Part shown: in pieces, positions 34,624 through 44,189 of the stretch
How positions within the stretch are numbered: the first letter of the stretch is position 1
Layout: every line of letters starts with the position of its first letter
From: Herbaspirillum hiltneri N3
GTDB lineage: Bacteria > Pseudomonadota > Gammaproteobacteria > Burkholderiales > Burkholderiaceae_D
Assembly: GCF_001267925.1 (NCBI RefSeq)
Contig: NZ_CP011409.1
Span: 3,038,001 to 3,102,000, forward strand
Length of the DNA: 64,000 nucleotides
Direction of reading: 5' to 3'
The notes under the pieces: model-generated
Told to the model about the DNA's origin: nothing
The model's database searches: none
What the model saw: only the letters and a program-made list of their open reading frames with translations
Made by a program: the position numbers and the translations under genes

Positions 34624-36114
34624 TCAGCCCGGCAAGCGCTCCACAATCCCTCCCAGCTTGCGCAGGGCCTGGTCCAGTTCATGGGTGAACGGCTTGCCGC
34701 AGCACAGGCGCAGGTAGTGATCGAAACGGTCCGAGTTGGAGAAGATCACGCCGGGAGACACCCCGATGCCCTGATCAAGCGCAGCCGCGAACACGGCCTT
34801 GGACGACAGCCCGCGCGGCAACTCCACCCACAGGCCGACGCCGCCGTCAGGCACGCTCAGACGCGTTTCCGACGGGAAGTAGCCGGCGATCGCTTCCGCC
34901 ATCTGTTCGCGCTGCTCCTTGAGGTTGCCGCGCAAGCGCCGCAAGTGGCGGTCGTAGGCCGGCGAGCCCATGTAGTTGGCGGCGGTGATCTGCGTCCATT
35001 CCTCGTTGGCGCGGGTATAAGCGAACTTGAGCATCTTGACCCGTTCATGCCATTTGCCGCTGGTCATCCAGCCCAGCCGCATGCCCGGCGCCAGCACCTT
35101 GTTGAGCGAGGCGCAATAGATCACGTTGCCGCTGCGGTCCCAGACCTTGGCTGCGCTCGGCGCGACGTCGCCGTCGGCCAGTTCGCTGTAGGCGTCGTCT
35201 TCGATCAGCGGCACTGCACAGCGCTCGCACAGCGCCACCAGGCGTTCCTTGTGACTGTCCGGCATGATGCAGCCGAGCGGATTCTGCAGCGTCGGCACGA
35301 CCACGACCGCCTTGATGTTGCCGTAGGTCTGGATGGCCAGTTCCAGTGCCTCGATCGAAATACCGGTTTGCGGGCTGGTCGGAATTTCCAGTGCGCGCAT
35401 GCCCAGGCTTTCCAGCGTCTGCAGCAGGCCGAAGTAGGTCGGCGACTCCACCGCGATGGTGTCGCCCGCCTGCGCCACTGCACGCAGCGCTAGGTTGAGC
35501 GCCTCTATGCAGCCGTGCGTGACCACCACGTCGTCGGCGCCAATGCGGATGCCGGCGTTGAGCGCCCGCCGCGCGACCACCTGGCGGAAGGTGACATTGC
35601 CGTTGATCGGCATGGGGCTGGTCAGCAGGGAGGGCTGCTCGCGCAAGGCGCGGATGGCGGCGTTCTTGAGCGCTTCCACCGCATACAACTCCGGCGCGCA
35701 GCTCATGCCGCTCAGATCAATGGCGGGCGCCTGCAACTGCCGGCGCGCGATGAAATCGGATACCTGCTCGTGGATGCCGACGTATTGCGCCGGGTCGAGC
35801 GGTGCCAGAACATTCGGTTCGCCCACCGGTCGGATGGCGGCGCGACGCGGCTGGCGCACGAAATAGCCGGAGCGCGGACGCGCTTCCAGCCAGCCGCCCT
35901 CTTCCAGATGGCGCAAGGTCTGCAACGCGGTCGACAGGCTCACATGGTGCTGGCGCATCAGGTCGCGCACCGACGGCATGCGGTCGCCGGGAGCCAGGGT
36001 GCCGGACTGGATTGCCGACAGATAGTGTTCGGCCAGGCGCCGGTAGATCGGCAAGGCCGGTGCCGGCGCTGGTGTGGCCGTAGCGGCGGCGAAAGGAGGT
36101 GGTTGCATATCCAT
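34624..36114 (-). CDS. MocR-type GntR regulator with aminotransferase domain
   Basis: Protein of 496 residues. Residues about 25-95 form a GntR winged helix (YRRLAEHYLSAIQSGTLAPGDRMPSVRDLMRQHHVSLSTAL). A fold type I aminotransferase-like domain follows, with NPLGCIMP, LIEDDAYSEL and the PLP lysine in ASLNKVLAPGMRLGW. Such proteins sense PLP or an amino-acid adduct. The ATG at 36114 is preferred over a TTG at 36165, although its ribosome site is weak. It is divergent from a DUF2917 gene 175 bp away, a likely target. Confidence 0.9.
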   Translation of the reverse strand: MDMQPPPFAAATATPAPAPALPIYRRLAEHYLSAIQSGTLAPGDRMPSVRDLMRQHHVSLSTALQTLRHLEEGGWLEARPRSGYFVRQPRRAAIRPVGEPNVLAPLDPAQYVGIHEQVSDFIARRQLQAPAIDLSGMSCAPELYAVEALKNAAIRALREQPSLLTSPMPINGNVTFRQVVARRALNAGIRIGADDVVVTHGCIEALNLALRAVAQAGDTIAVESPTYFGLLQTLESLGMRALEIPTSPQTGISIEALELAIQTYGNIKAVVVVPTLQNPLGCIMPDSHKERLVALCERCAVPLIEDDAYSELADGDVAPSAAKVWDRSGNVIYCASLNKVLAPGMRLGWMTSGKWHERVKMLKFAYTRANEEWTQITAANYMGSPAYDRHLRRLRGNLKEQREQMAEAIAGYFPSETRLSVPDGGVGLWVELPRGLSSKAVFAAALDQGIGVSPGVIFSNSDRFDHYLRLCCGKPFTHELDQALRKLGGIVERLPG

Positions 36115-36288
36115 GGATGAATCTTCAGCGTTCCGCGACGGCGGCGATAGATACAGAGCAATCAAAAACAGACGATAACAGATCGGAAAAACGCCTGCTG
36201 TTTCGATTCACATGACAACAGCCTGTGCCTGTTTCGCAAGGCCGGACCTGCCTAGACTGTTCCTACGCCAACCAACAGGGAAAACATC

Positions 36289-36654
36289 ATGCACACAACC
36301 GAAAGCCGCCAGACTGCCCCGACCCGGATCCAGCTCAGCGCCGGTCAAAGCTATTACTTGTGGAGCCGCCGCGACACCGTGCTGGTGGTGGAATCCGGCA
36401 GCATCCGCTTGCGCGAGTCGCCCGAATGGCTGTCCGACGCCGTCCTGCGAACCTTGCTCACCATCCACGAAGGCCAGCACTACCAGATCGAGCGCGGCGG
36501 CTGGATTTGTTTGCATGCAACGCGGGCGGCCGACGTGCTGCATTACGCGAGCGAACCGGCGCGCTATTTTTCGCTGGAATCCCTGGTTCGCCTCGCGATG
36601 GTGCCGGTCCGTCGCTTGCGCCACATGGCGGTACAATTGCTGGCGCCGCGCTAG
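36289..36654 (+). CDS. DUF2917 protein
   Basis: Protein of 121 residues with the DUF2917 pattern: IQLSAGQSYYLWSRRDTVLVVESGSIRLRE near the N-terminus, a cupin-like small beta fold, and GGWICLHATRAADVLHY. Function is not established. Divergently transcribed from the MocR-type regulator, which makes regulation by it plausible. A run of CAGGGA lies about 9 bases before the ATG. Confidence 0.7.
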   Translation: MHTTESRQTAPTRIQLSAGQSYYLWSRRDTVLVVESGSIRLRESPEWLSDAVLRTLLTIHEGQHYQIERGGWICLHATRAADVLHYASEPARYFSLESLVRLAMVPVRRLRHMAVQLLAPR

Positions 36655-36760
36655 GAATTTCCCGCGAAGATCGAACTCGCAAAATTGCATAATTTACATC
36701 AAGAAATCCGCAAATTGACATCGAAGAATGTGGGTGCATTGCATTAAAGGCATTACACTA

Positions 36761-38287
36761 ATGCATCACCCACCTTTCTTCCCCGTTATGCAGAATCAAA
36801 GCCGCCCCCCCGACAATGCCGCCGCCGGCGGCGAATTCGTCAATGCGGAGATGTTTGAGCTGGCTCCCGTCTCCATGTGGCTGGAAGATTTCAGCGGCGT
36901 CAAGAAACTGCTCGATGCCTGGCGTGAAGCCGGCGTCACCGATTTGCGCAGCTATCTGCAAGCCGACTTGTCGCGCGTCCACGAATGCACCCTGAACATC
37001 CGCGTCCTGCAAGTGAACAGCAAGACGCTGCAATTGTTCGAGGCCGACAATCTGGAACATCTGATCGCCAACCTCGACAGGGTATTCCGCGACGACATGC
37101 TGCACACGCATATCGAAGAGCTGCTGCAGGTGTGGGAAGGCAAACACGAATTTTCCAGTCACAGCGTCAATTACACCTTGTCCGGCAAGCGCCTCGACAT
37201 CCAGCTCAACGCGCGCATCCTTCCCGGCCATGAAGACAGCTGGGAGCGCGTGCTGCTGGCGGTGGAAAACGTCACCGAGCGCGAAACCGCACGGCGCAAG
37301 CTGACGCACAGCGAAGACTATGCGCGCGGGCTGTTCGAGTATTCGCCGATTTCGCTGTGGGTGGAGGATTTCAGCGCGGTCAAGCGCCTGTTCGGCGACC
37401 TGCGCCAGATCGGCATCAAGGACTTCCGCGTGTTCACCGACGTGCATCCGGAGTTCGTCGAGCGCTGCATGCAAGAGATCCGCGTCATCGACGTCAACCA
37501 GCAGACGCTGACGATGTTCCATGCGCCCGACAAGCAGACCTTGCTGTCGCGCCTGAGCGAAGTATTCCGTGACGACATGCGGCCGCATTTCTGCGAACAG
37601 CTGACCGAGCTGTGGCACGGCAACCTGTTCCACCAGCGCGAGGTGGTGAATTACGCCCTCAACGGCGATCAATTGCACGTGCATCTGCAGTTCTCGGTCT
37701 TCCCCGGCCACGAAGAGAACTGGGACCTCGTGCTGGTCTCGCTGACCGACATCACCGCGCGCAAGAAGGCCGAAGCCTATCTCGAATTCCTGGGCAAGCA
37801 CGATGAGCTGACCAAGCTGCACAACCGCGCTTTCATGGTCGATGAAATGAATCGCCTGGAGCGCAAGGGACCGTTCCCGGTCAGCATCATCATGGCCGAC
37901 CTCAACGGCCTCAAGGACGTCAACGACCAGCTCGGCCATGCTGCCGGCGACGCCCTGCTGCGCCGCATCGGCGAAGTGCTCGGCAAGGCCGCCGACCGGC
38001 CGATCCATGCGGCGCGCATCGGCGGCGACGAGTTCGCCATCCTGATGCCGGCCACCGATGAACGCGGCGTCGCGGCCATGATGGAGAACATCCAGAGCCT
38101 GATCGACATCAACAACCAGTATTACTCCGGTTCGCCGCTGAGCCTGTCGATGGGCAGTGCCACCAGCCAGCACGGCGAGCGCCTGGAAGCGACGGTGCAG
38201 CGAGCGGATGCGCTGATGTACGAGGACAAGCGTTCCTATTACGCCAAGACGCCGGGCCACGAACGGCGGCAAAGTTCTCCTGAATGA
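36761..38287 (+). CDS. diguanylate cyclase with two PAS-like sensor domains
   Basis: Protein of 508 residues. Two homologous PAS-like segments are visible, each with a (P)VSMWLEDFSGVKKL / PISLWVEDFSAVKRL opening and a LFRDDM-like middle (residues about 25-175 and 180-330), so the sensor arose by duplication. The C-terminal GGDEF domain has the intact active site RIGGDEFAIL and DLNGLKDVNDQLGHAAGD. No RxxD inhibitory site is seen upstream of GGDEF. The ATG at 36761 follows AAAGG; a second ATG lies nine codons in. It should make cyclic di-GMP. Confidence 0.93.
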   Translation: MHHPPFFPVMQNQSRPPDNAAAGGEFVNAEMFELAPVSMWLEDFSGVKKLLDAWREAGVTDLRSYLQADLSRVHECTLNIRVLQVNSKTLQLFEADNLEHLIANLDRVFRDDMLHTHIEELLQVWEGKHEFSSHSVNYTLSGKRLDIQLNARILPGHEDSWERVLLAVENVTERETARRKLTHSEDYARGLFEYSPISLWVEDFSAVKRLFGDLRQIGIKDFRVFTDVHPEFVERCMQEIRVIDVNQQTLTMFHAPDKQTLLSRLSEVFRDDMRPHFCEQLTELWHGNLFHQREVVNYALNGDQLHVHLQFSVFPGHEENWDLVLVSLTDITARKKAEAYLEFLGKHDELTKLHNRAFMVDEMNRLERKGPFPVSIIMADLNGLKDVNDQLGHAAGDALLRRIGEVLGKAADRPIHAARIGGDEFAILMPATDERGVAAMMENIQSLIDINNQYYSGSPLSLSMGSATSQHGERLEATVQRADALMYEDKRSYYAKTPGHERRQSSPE

Positions 38288-39021
38288 ACGAGCGGCGGGT
38301 TGAATTGGAGGTCGACGGCGAGACCATCGCCGGCGACATCCTGAGCGCAACGGCTGCAGTGAACGCGCCGGGCGTACTGTTCCTGCATGGCGCAGGACAA
38401 AGCCATCGTCAACGCCAGCGCATCCTGCGGGAAGAGCTGGCGACGCTCGGCCTCGGCAGCATCGCGTTTGACTTTTCCGGCCACGGCGAAAGCAGCGCGA
38501 ACGCACCGGGCTCGCTGCAGAAACGCCTGCGCCAGGCCGAACAAGTGTTGCAGCACTTCGATCCCGGACACCATATCCACACCGTCGCCGGCGTCAGCAT
38601 GAGCGGCGAAATCGCCATCCGCCTGGCTTGCAAGGATGCCAGCGGCATCGGCCATGTCGTCTTGATGGTCGGAGCGATTTACGATCGGATGGCCTTCGCG
38701 TTGCCGTTCGGTCCGGCGTTTTCCGCGGCGCTACGCCGACCCGGCAGCTGGCGCGATGCGGAAACGCTGGAATTGATCCGCAGTTATCGCGGCGGCCTGA
38801 CGATCATCCGCGCGCTCGACGATGCCGTGATTCCGCATGAGGTCGCCGACCTGCTGATGGACGCGGCGCAGTCGACGCGCTTCCGGCGCTTGATCGACTT
38901 GCCCGGCGTGGATCATCGGCTCAGTGAAAAAATCGCTCAGGATGCAGCACTGCGGCGACGCATTGCCACCGCCATCAGCGCGGACGAGTTGCACAAGCAG
39001 GACACTCGGGAAGAAAAATAA
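38284..39021 (+). CDS. alpha/beta hydrolase
   Basis: Protein of 245 residues with the alpha/beta-hydrolase fold: oxyanion-hole region VLFLHGAGQSH, nucleophile Ser in GVSMSGEIA, an Asp in RALDDAVIP and a His in PGVDHRLSE near the end. The start overlaps the stop of the diguanylate cyclase by 4 bp (ATGA), suggesting translational coupling and a shared function that I cannot name. The substrate is unknown. Confidence 0.85.
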   Translation: MNERRVELEVDGETIAGDILSATAAVNAPGVLFLHGAGQSHRQRQRILREELATLGLGSIAFDFSGHGESSANAPGSLQKRLRQAEQVLQHFDPGHHIHTVAGVSMSGEIAIRLACKDASGIGHVVLMVGAIYDRMAFALPFGPAFSAALRRPGSWRDAETLELIRSYRGGLTIIRALDDAVIPHEVADLLMDAAQSTRFRRLIDLPGVDHRLSEKIAQDAALRRRIATAISADELHKQDTREEK

Positions 39022-39531
39022 TCAGGCGCTGGTCGACACCAGCGTGCCGACAACGCCCGAGGCGAACGAGTCGTTGGCCGCTATTGCGACGGCCGACAAG
39101 CCGGGATCGCTGCGCAGTACTGCAGCAAACTGGGGCGAGACTCCGCTGGTGGGCGTGAACACGCCGCTGCCGTTGTAGACGCCGTCCACTGCGGGTTGGG
39201 CCTGGTCGGGCTCCCGGCCATCGTTCCGTGGCAAATCTGCGGATGCCGAGTTGGCAGCCTGGGAAGATTTCCGCTCTTGCGGCACAACTTGCGGCGGCGG
39301 CCTTTGGCCGGATACGCCGGCAAAAGAGATCTCGCGCAGTAGACCGGCAGCCGTGTACGTCACCGATCCGGCCGGCGCGCCGCTGATGCTGACAACCACC
39401 GATCCGGCCCTGGTCAGCGCCACCGCCGTGCTGATTGCCGCAGGGCTCAGGCCGAGGTCGATCACCGGCGTACTGCCTCCGTAGGCAGCCGGCACGCTGG
39501 CGGTAAACGAACTGTTGATTGCAATGGCCAT
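39022..39531 (-). CDS. hypothetical Ala/Ser-rich protein
   Basis: Protein of 169 residues starting MAIAINSSFTASVPAAYGG, rich in Ala, Ser, Val and Gly, with a charged linker (QVVPQERKSSQAANSAS) between two beta-rich halves. No signal peptide or known domain is recognised. A GAGGA site precedes the ATG at 39531. It abuts the stop of the convergent hydrolase gene. Its composition resembles surface or secreted proteins, but nothing more can be said. Confidence 0.55.
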   Translation of the reverse strand: MAIAINSSFTASVPAAYGGSTPVIDLGLSPAAISTAVALTRAGSVVVSISGAPAGSVTYTAAGLLREISFAGVSGQRPPPQVVPQERKSSQAANSASADLPRNDGREPDQAQPAVDGVYNGSGVFTPTSGVSPQFAAVLRSDPGLSAVAIAANDSFASGVVGTLVSTSA

Positions 39532-39686
39532 GCGGATCCTCAACGGCTGAATCAGCCCCTCTGTTCAGCTTAGCAGCAACCCGGCTGATTTTCGATGCAA
39601 CAGTGACAACTCGGCCTTGCGGCAGAGCCGGCGGCGAAAAAAAACCGCCGGGCTCACGCAGCGGCGGCTTTCATCGTCCATGCGGA

Positions 39687-40553
39687 CTATTTCTCTTCGT
39701 GTTCCGTCTGCACAATACTGACGGGCTTGCCCTTGATCTTGCGCCAGGCGTACACGATGTAGCCGGACAAGCCGTACAGGACGAACAGGCCGAACAGTAC
39801 CTTGGACGGATCGCTGGAGATCACCACCAGGAGCACCACCACCAGCAAGGCTGCGATGAAGGGCACCGGCTTGCGGAAATTGATGTCCTTGAAACTGTAG
39901 AACGGTACATTGGTCACCATCGTGATGCCGGCATACAAGGTAATGATCCACGCCGCCCAGCTCAGGTCGGTGCCGGCGAAACGCAGGTCGTCCATCAGCC
40001 AGACAAAACCGGCCACCAGCGCCGCAGCCGCAGGACTTGGCAGACCCTGGAAGTAACGTTTGTCGACCACCGCGATGTTGGTATTGAAGCGCGCAAGGCG
40101 CAATGCCCCGCCGGCGCAATACACGAACGCCGCCAGCCAGCCCAGCTTGCCCATGCCGCGCAGGGACCATTCATACACCACCAGCGCCGGTGCCGCGCCG
40201 AACGACACCATGTCGGACAAGCTGTCGTACTGGGCGCCGAATTCACTTTGCGTATTGGTCATGCGGGCGACGCGGCCATCCAGGCTGTCCAGCACCATCG
40301 CGACGAAAATGGCGATGGAGGCATGATCGAACTTCAGGTTCATCGCCATCACGATAGCGTAGAAGCCGCAGAACAGCGCCGCTGTCGTGAATGCATTCGG
40401 CAGCAGGTAAATGCCGCGCGAGCGCCGCGGACGCACGATCGGCGCGCCGTCGGCGTCCTCCAGCTGGGCCGGATACATCGGCGCCTTATGGCTGCGCAAG
40501 GATTTCGGAAACGGAATCGCGCCCTTGTTTTTGCGTCTGCGGAAAGTTGCCAT
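39687..40553 (-). CDS. pssA: CDP-diacylglycerol-serine O-phosphatidyltransferase PssA
   Basis: Membrane enzyme of 288 residues that makes phosphatidylserine. The CDP-alcohol phosphotransferase motif is complete: DSLDGRVARMTNTQSEFGAQ followed by YDSLSD, with the conserved Asp residues. Six to eight hydrophobic segments follow. It is preceded by psd with a 29-bp gap, the usual order in Burkholderiales, so both steps to phosphatidylethanolamine are encoded together. The ATG at 40553 is chosen over a TTG five codons upstream. Confidence 0.96.
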   Translation of the reverse strand: MATFRRRKNKGAIPFPKSLRSHKAPMYPAQLEDADGAPIVRPRRSRGIYLLPNAFTTAALFCGFYAIVMAMNLKFDHASIAIFVAMVLDSLDGRVARMTNTQSEFGAQYDSLSDMVSFGAAPALVVYEWSLRGMGKLGWLAAFVYCAGGALRLARFNTNIAVVDKRYFQGLPSPAAAALVAGFVWLMDDLRFAGTDLSWAAWIITLYAGITMVTNVPFYSFKDINFRKPVPFIAALLVVVLLVVISSDPSKVLFGLFVLYGLSGYIVYAWRKIKGKPVSIVQTEHEEK

Positions 40554-40582
40554 AGGAAGTCTGTCCAATATGCGTCGGGTGA

Positions 40583-41224
40583 TCAGAATTCAGCCAGGAT
40601 GGTTTCCGTGGCCGAGACTTTTTCACCGACACTTACTTTCGGGGTTGCCGTCAGCGGCAGGTAGACGTCAACGCGCGAGCCGAAACGGATGAAGCCGTAA
40701 CGCTGGCCGCGCGCCAGCACGTCGCCGGCTTTGACGTAGCACAGGATGCGGCGCGCAATCAGGCCCGCCACTTGCACGCATGTCACGCTCTGGCCGTTGG
40801 CTGCGGTGATGGCCAGCGCGTTGCGCTCGTTTTCCAGCGAAGCCTTGTCGAGGTCGGCGTTGACGAATTTGCCGGGGAAATACTGCACGGTCTCAATCTT
40901 GCCGTCCACCGGGGCGCGGTTGGAGTGAACGTTGAACACGTTCATGAACACGCTGATCTTAAGCGCTTCACGATTGGTGTAGGGATCATGCGCTTTGGCA
41001 ACCACCACGATGCGGCCGTCGGCAGGCGACAGCACGGCATTCGGATTTTGCGGAATGGTGCGAGGAGGATCGCGGAAGAACTGCAGGACGAACAAGGCAA
41101 TGATCCAGAAGGGAATCGACCATGCTCCCCCGATCAGGGTAACGACAACGGCGACGACAACGGCAATGCCCAGAAAAGGCCAGCCTTCGCGGGCAATAAT
41201 AGGATGTGGATAGTGATTGTTCAA
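40583..41224 (-). CDS. psd: phosphatidylserine decarboxylase Psd
   Basis: Short-form proenzyme of 213 residues that yields phosphatidylethanolamine. A hydrophobic segment lies at residues about 17-47; the self-cleavage site giving the pyruvoyl group is in [12 protein letters not shown] (Gly-Ser) in the C-terminal part. [12 protein letters not shown] is also typical. The start is a TTG at 41224 with a GGAG site 6 bases upstream; no nearby ATG exists in frame. Confidence 0.95.
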   Translation of the reverse strand: MNNHYPHPIIAREGWPFLGIAVVVAVVVTLIGGAWSIPFWIIALFVLQFFRDPPRTIPQNPNAVLSPADGRIVVVAKAHDPYTNREALKISVFMNVFNVHSNRAPVDGKIETVQYFPGKFVNADLDKASLENERNALAITAANGQSVTCVQVAGLIARRILCYVKAGDVLARGQRYGFIRFGSRVDVYLPLTATPKVSVGEKVSATETILAEF

Positions 41225-41615
41225 CGTTGCTCCGATAGTCGCTGATAGTTTTCAAATGTTAAAGCGTGCTTATTCTAGACGAGCGCCTAAGAAATGTAAC
41301 GCACCGCAAGTTAAATCAACGGATATTTACCCGTTGACAGCGAATGACAGCCAGAGATTCCGGCCGGAGGAAAACGGAGGGACCTGGTGGCCTGAGGTAG
41401 CCATTCTTGTTCTGATAAAGGGCCTATTTTATCGCGATTAGCACGATCGGCGCGAACAATGGCGATGGGAACGAAGGACTGGGGCGGAGAGACGCAAGAG
41501 AGACGCAAGAGAGACGCAAGAGAGACGCAAGACAGAATCACGGCGCAGCAGCAGCCGGTGCATGAGAGAGCATCGGACGACTCGCACCGCAAGCCGCCCG
41601 ATGTCATCACATCAA
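41225..41615. other. 391-bp intergenic region upstream of psd
   Basis: No gene is supported here. The part near psd is AT-rich and should hold the psd-pssA promoter, but I see no clear -35/-10 pair. The part near the SIMPL gene holds four tandem copies of an 11-bp unit (listed separately). Confidence 0.6.
41488..41531. repeat. four perfect tandem copies of AGAGACGCAAG
   Basis: The 11-bp unit is repeated exactly four times without spacer, 84 bp downstream of the stop of the SIMPL-domain gene. Unit length is not a multiple of three and no gene covers it. Such perfect short tandem repeats commonly vary in copy number between strains. Confidence 0.9.
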
Positions 41616-42362
41616 CTACTTGAAACGCACCTTGCCGACCAGATGCATGCCGATGGTGGTGTCACCCGGCTCGAAACTCGGCTCGGCCACGGCTTCCTGT
41701 GCGGGAGCATCGGCCATTGCACGCATCATCATCGCCTTGGGCGCCGGAGCGTTCTGAGCATAGTTGCCCGAGCCTTCGAAGTCCACCGTCTCCAGGACGG
41801 CATCATTGCCGCGACGCCCCATGGCGCCGGCAATCGATGCAATACGCTCGTTGAGATTCTTGAAGGTTGCGTTGATCAGGTCGGCGTCCAGCTTCCGGGT
41901 GGCAGCCGGGCTCAGCCCGAATTGCAGGTTGTTGAGTCCCAGCACGCCCTGCGCTGCCGCCACGGTCCGGGGCAGGCCCTCCAGATTGGTGGTAGTGACG
42001 TCAAGGTATTGACCCACACGCCAGCCGACGATGGGACGCGGCTTGTTGGTCGGACGCGGATCCTCGGCGTAGACCGCATAGGTGTAGTAGCCGCGCGTCT
42101 TGAGCTGCGCTTGCGGGTCCTGCCGCTTCACGATGTCGATGCCCTGCTTCATCTTCTTGTTGACGCGCGACGCGGCGGCGGCCTTGTCCTTGTCCTGCTC
42201 TTCCACGTTCAGGGTGGCGCGCGCTTCATCGTTGGGCACGACGAGTTCGCCCGAGGCGGGAATGACCACCATGGTGCCGGTGGTTTGAACGGATTGCGCA
42301 TGTGCCGCCATCGTGGCAGTGGCGAGTACGGCGGCGAATAATAGTTGGCTTGAGCGCGACAT
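41616..42362 (-). CDS. periplasmic SIMPL-domain (DUF541) protein
   Basis: Protein of 248 residues with a signal peptide of about 22 residues ending in MAAHAQS. The mature part has the DUF541/SIMPL pattern: GTMVVIPASGELVVPNDEARATLNVE..., YTYAVYAEDP and GWRVGQYLDVTT. Function of the family is poorly defined; members are periplasmic or outer-surface. A TTTTGGAG site precedes the ATG at 42362. It lies between ilvC and psd on the same strand, but the ilvC terminator separates it from the ilv genes. Confidence 0.82.
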   Translation of the reverse strand: MSRSSQLLFAAVLATATMAAHAQSVQTTGTMVVIPASGELVVPNDEARATLNVEEQDKDKAAAASRVNKKMKQGIDIVKRQDPQAQLKTRGYYTYAVYAEDPRPTNKPRPIVGWRVGQYLDVTTTNLEGLPRTVAAAQGVLGLNNLQFGLSPAATRKLDADLINATFKNLNERIASIAGAMGRRGNDAVLETVDFEGSGNYAQNAPAPKAMMMRAMADAPAQEAVAEPSFEPGDTTIGMHLVGKVRFK

Positions 42363-42548
42363 GGATTCTCCAAAATAAAACGGATTAATGAGTTTCCCAC
42401 CGCCTTGCAGAGGAAGGCACAAATGAAAGCGGCAAGGAATACGGGCGTTTGGACGCCTTGCAGCACGCTTAGTTCTTCGGAGGAAGAATGCGATTGTGAC
42501 AAGATGCAAGCATTGCAACAGGTTTGTTACTCGCAAGTAGCAGAGAAT

Positions 42549-42575
42549 AAAAAAAGGACGCCGGAGCGTCCTTTT
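42549..42575 (-). terminator. terminator of the ilv operon
   Basis: GGACGC/GCGTCC stem with a 4-base loop, followed on the minus strand by seven T, about 25 bases after the ilvC stop. It has an A-rich 5' flank as well. Confidence 0.88.
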
Positions 42576-42596
42576 CCTCATCGATACAGAGACCGA

Positions 42597-43628
<1,032 letters not shown>

Positions 43629-43697
43629 CTAATTTTTAAAATATGGATGATGAATGGCTGATGAATATCAAACAGGGTTACCAACGATGTTCGTGCC

Positions 43698-44189
43698 TCA
43701 GACCTTGAGGATCCGTTCGCCGCGGCCGATGCCGGAGCCGCCGGTACGCACAGTCTCAAGAATCGCCGCACGGTCGATCGAGTCGATAAACGCGTCCAGC
43801 TTGCCCTTGTTGCCTGTCAATTCGATGGTGTAGGTCTTTTCGGTGACATCGATGATGCGGCCGCGGAAGATGTCCGCAGTGCGCTTCATTTCTTCACGTT
43901 CCTTGCCCACGGCACGTACCTTGATCAGCATCAGTTCGCGCTCGATATGCGCGCCTTCAGTCAGATCCACGACCTTCACCACCTCGATCAGGCGGTTCAG
44001 GTGTTTGGTGATTTGTTCAATCACGTCGTCCGAGCCGCTGGTCACGATGGTCATGCGCGACAACGTGGCGTCTTCGGTAGGTGCAACAGTCAGGGTTTCG
44101 ATGTTATAGCCGCGCGCGGAGAACAGGCCCACCACACGGGACAGAGCGCCGGCTTCGTTTTCCAGCAGTACAGAAACAATATGGCGCAT
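43698..44189 (-). CDS. ilvH: acetolactate synthase small subunit
   Basis: Regulatory subunit of 163 residues with an N-terminal ACT domain (RHIVSVLLENEAGALSRVVGLFSARGYNIETL) that binds valine for feedback inhibition, and the ALS small-subunit C-terminal domain (REELMLIKVRAVGKERE-like). Its ATG overlaps the ilvB stop by one base (TAATG), which ensures coupled translation of the two subunits. Confidence 0.97.
   Translation of the reverse strand: MRHIVSVLLENEAGALSRVVGLFSARGYNIETLTVAPTEDATLSRMTIVTSGSDDVIEQITKHLNRLIEVVKVVDLTEGAHIERELMLIKVRAVGKEREEMKRTADIFRGRIIDVTEKTYTIELTGNKGKLDAFIDSIDRAAILETVRTGGSGIGRGERILKV

Noticed and set aside
41488..41531. A CRISPR array
   Set aside because: The 11-bp units are adjacent with no spacers, and no cas genes are near.
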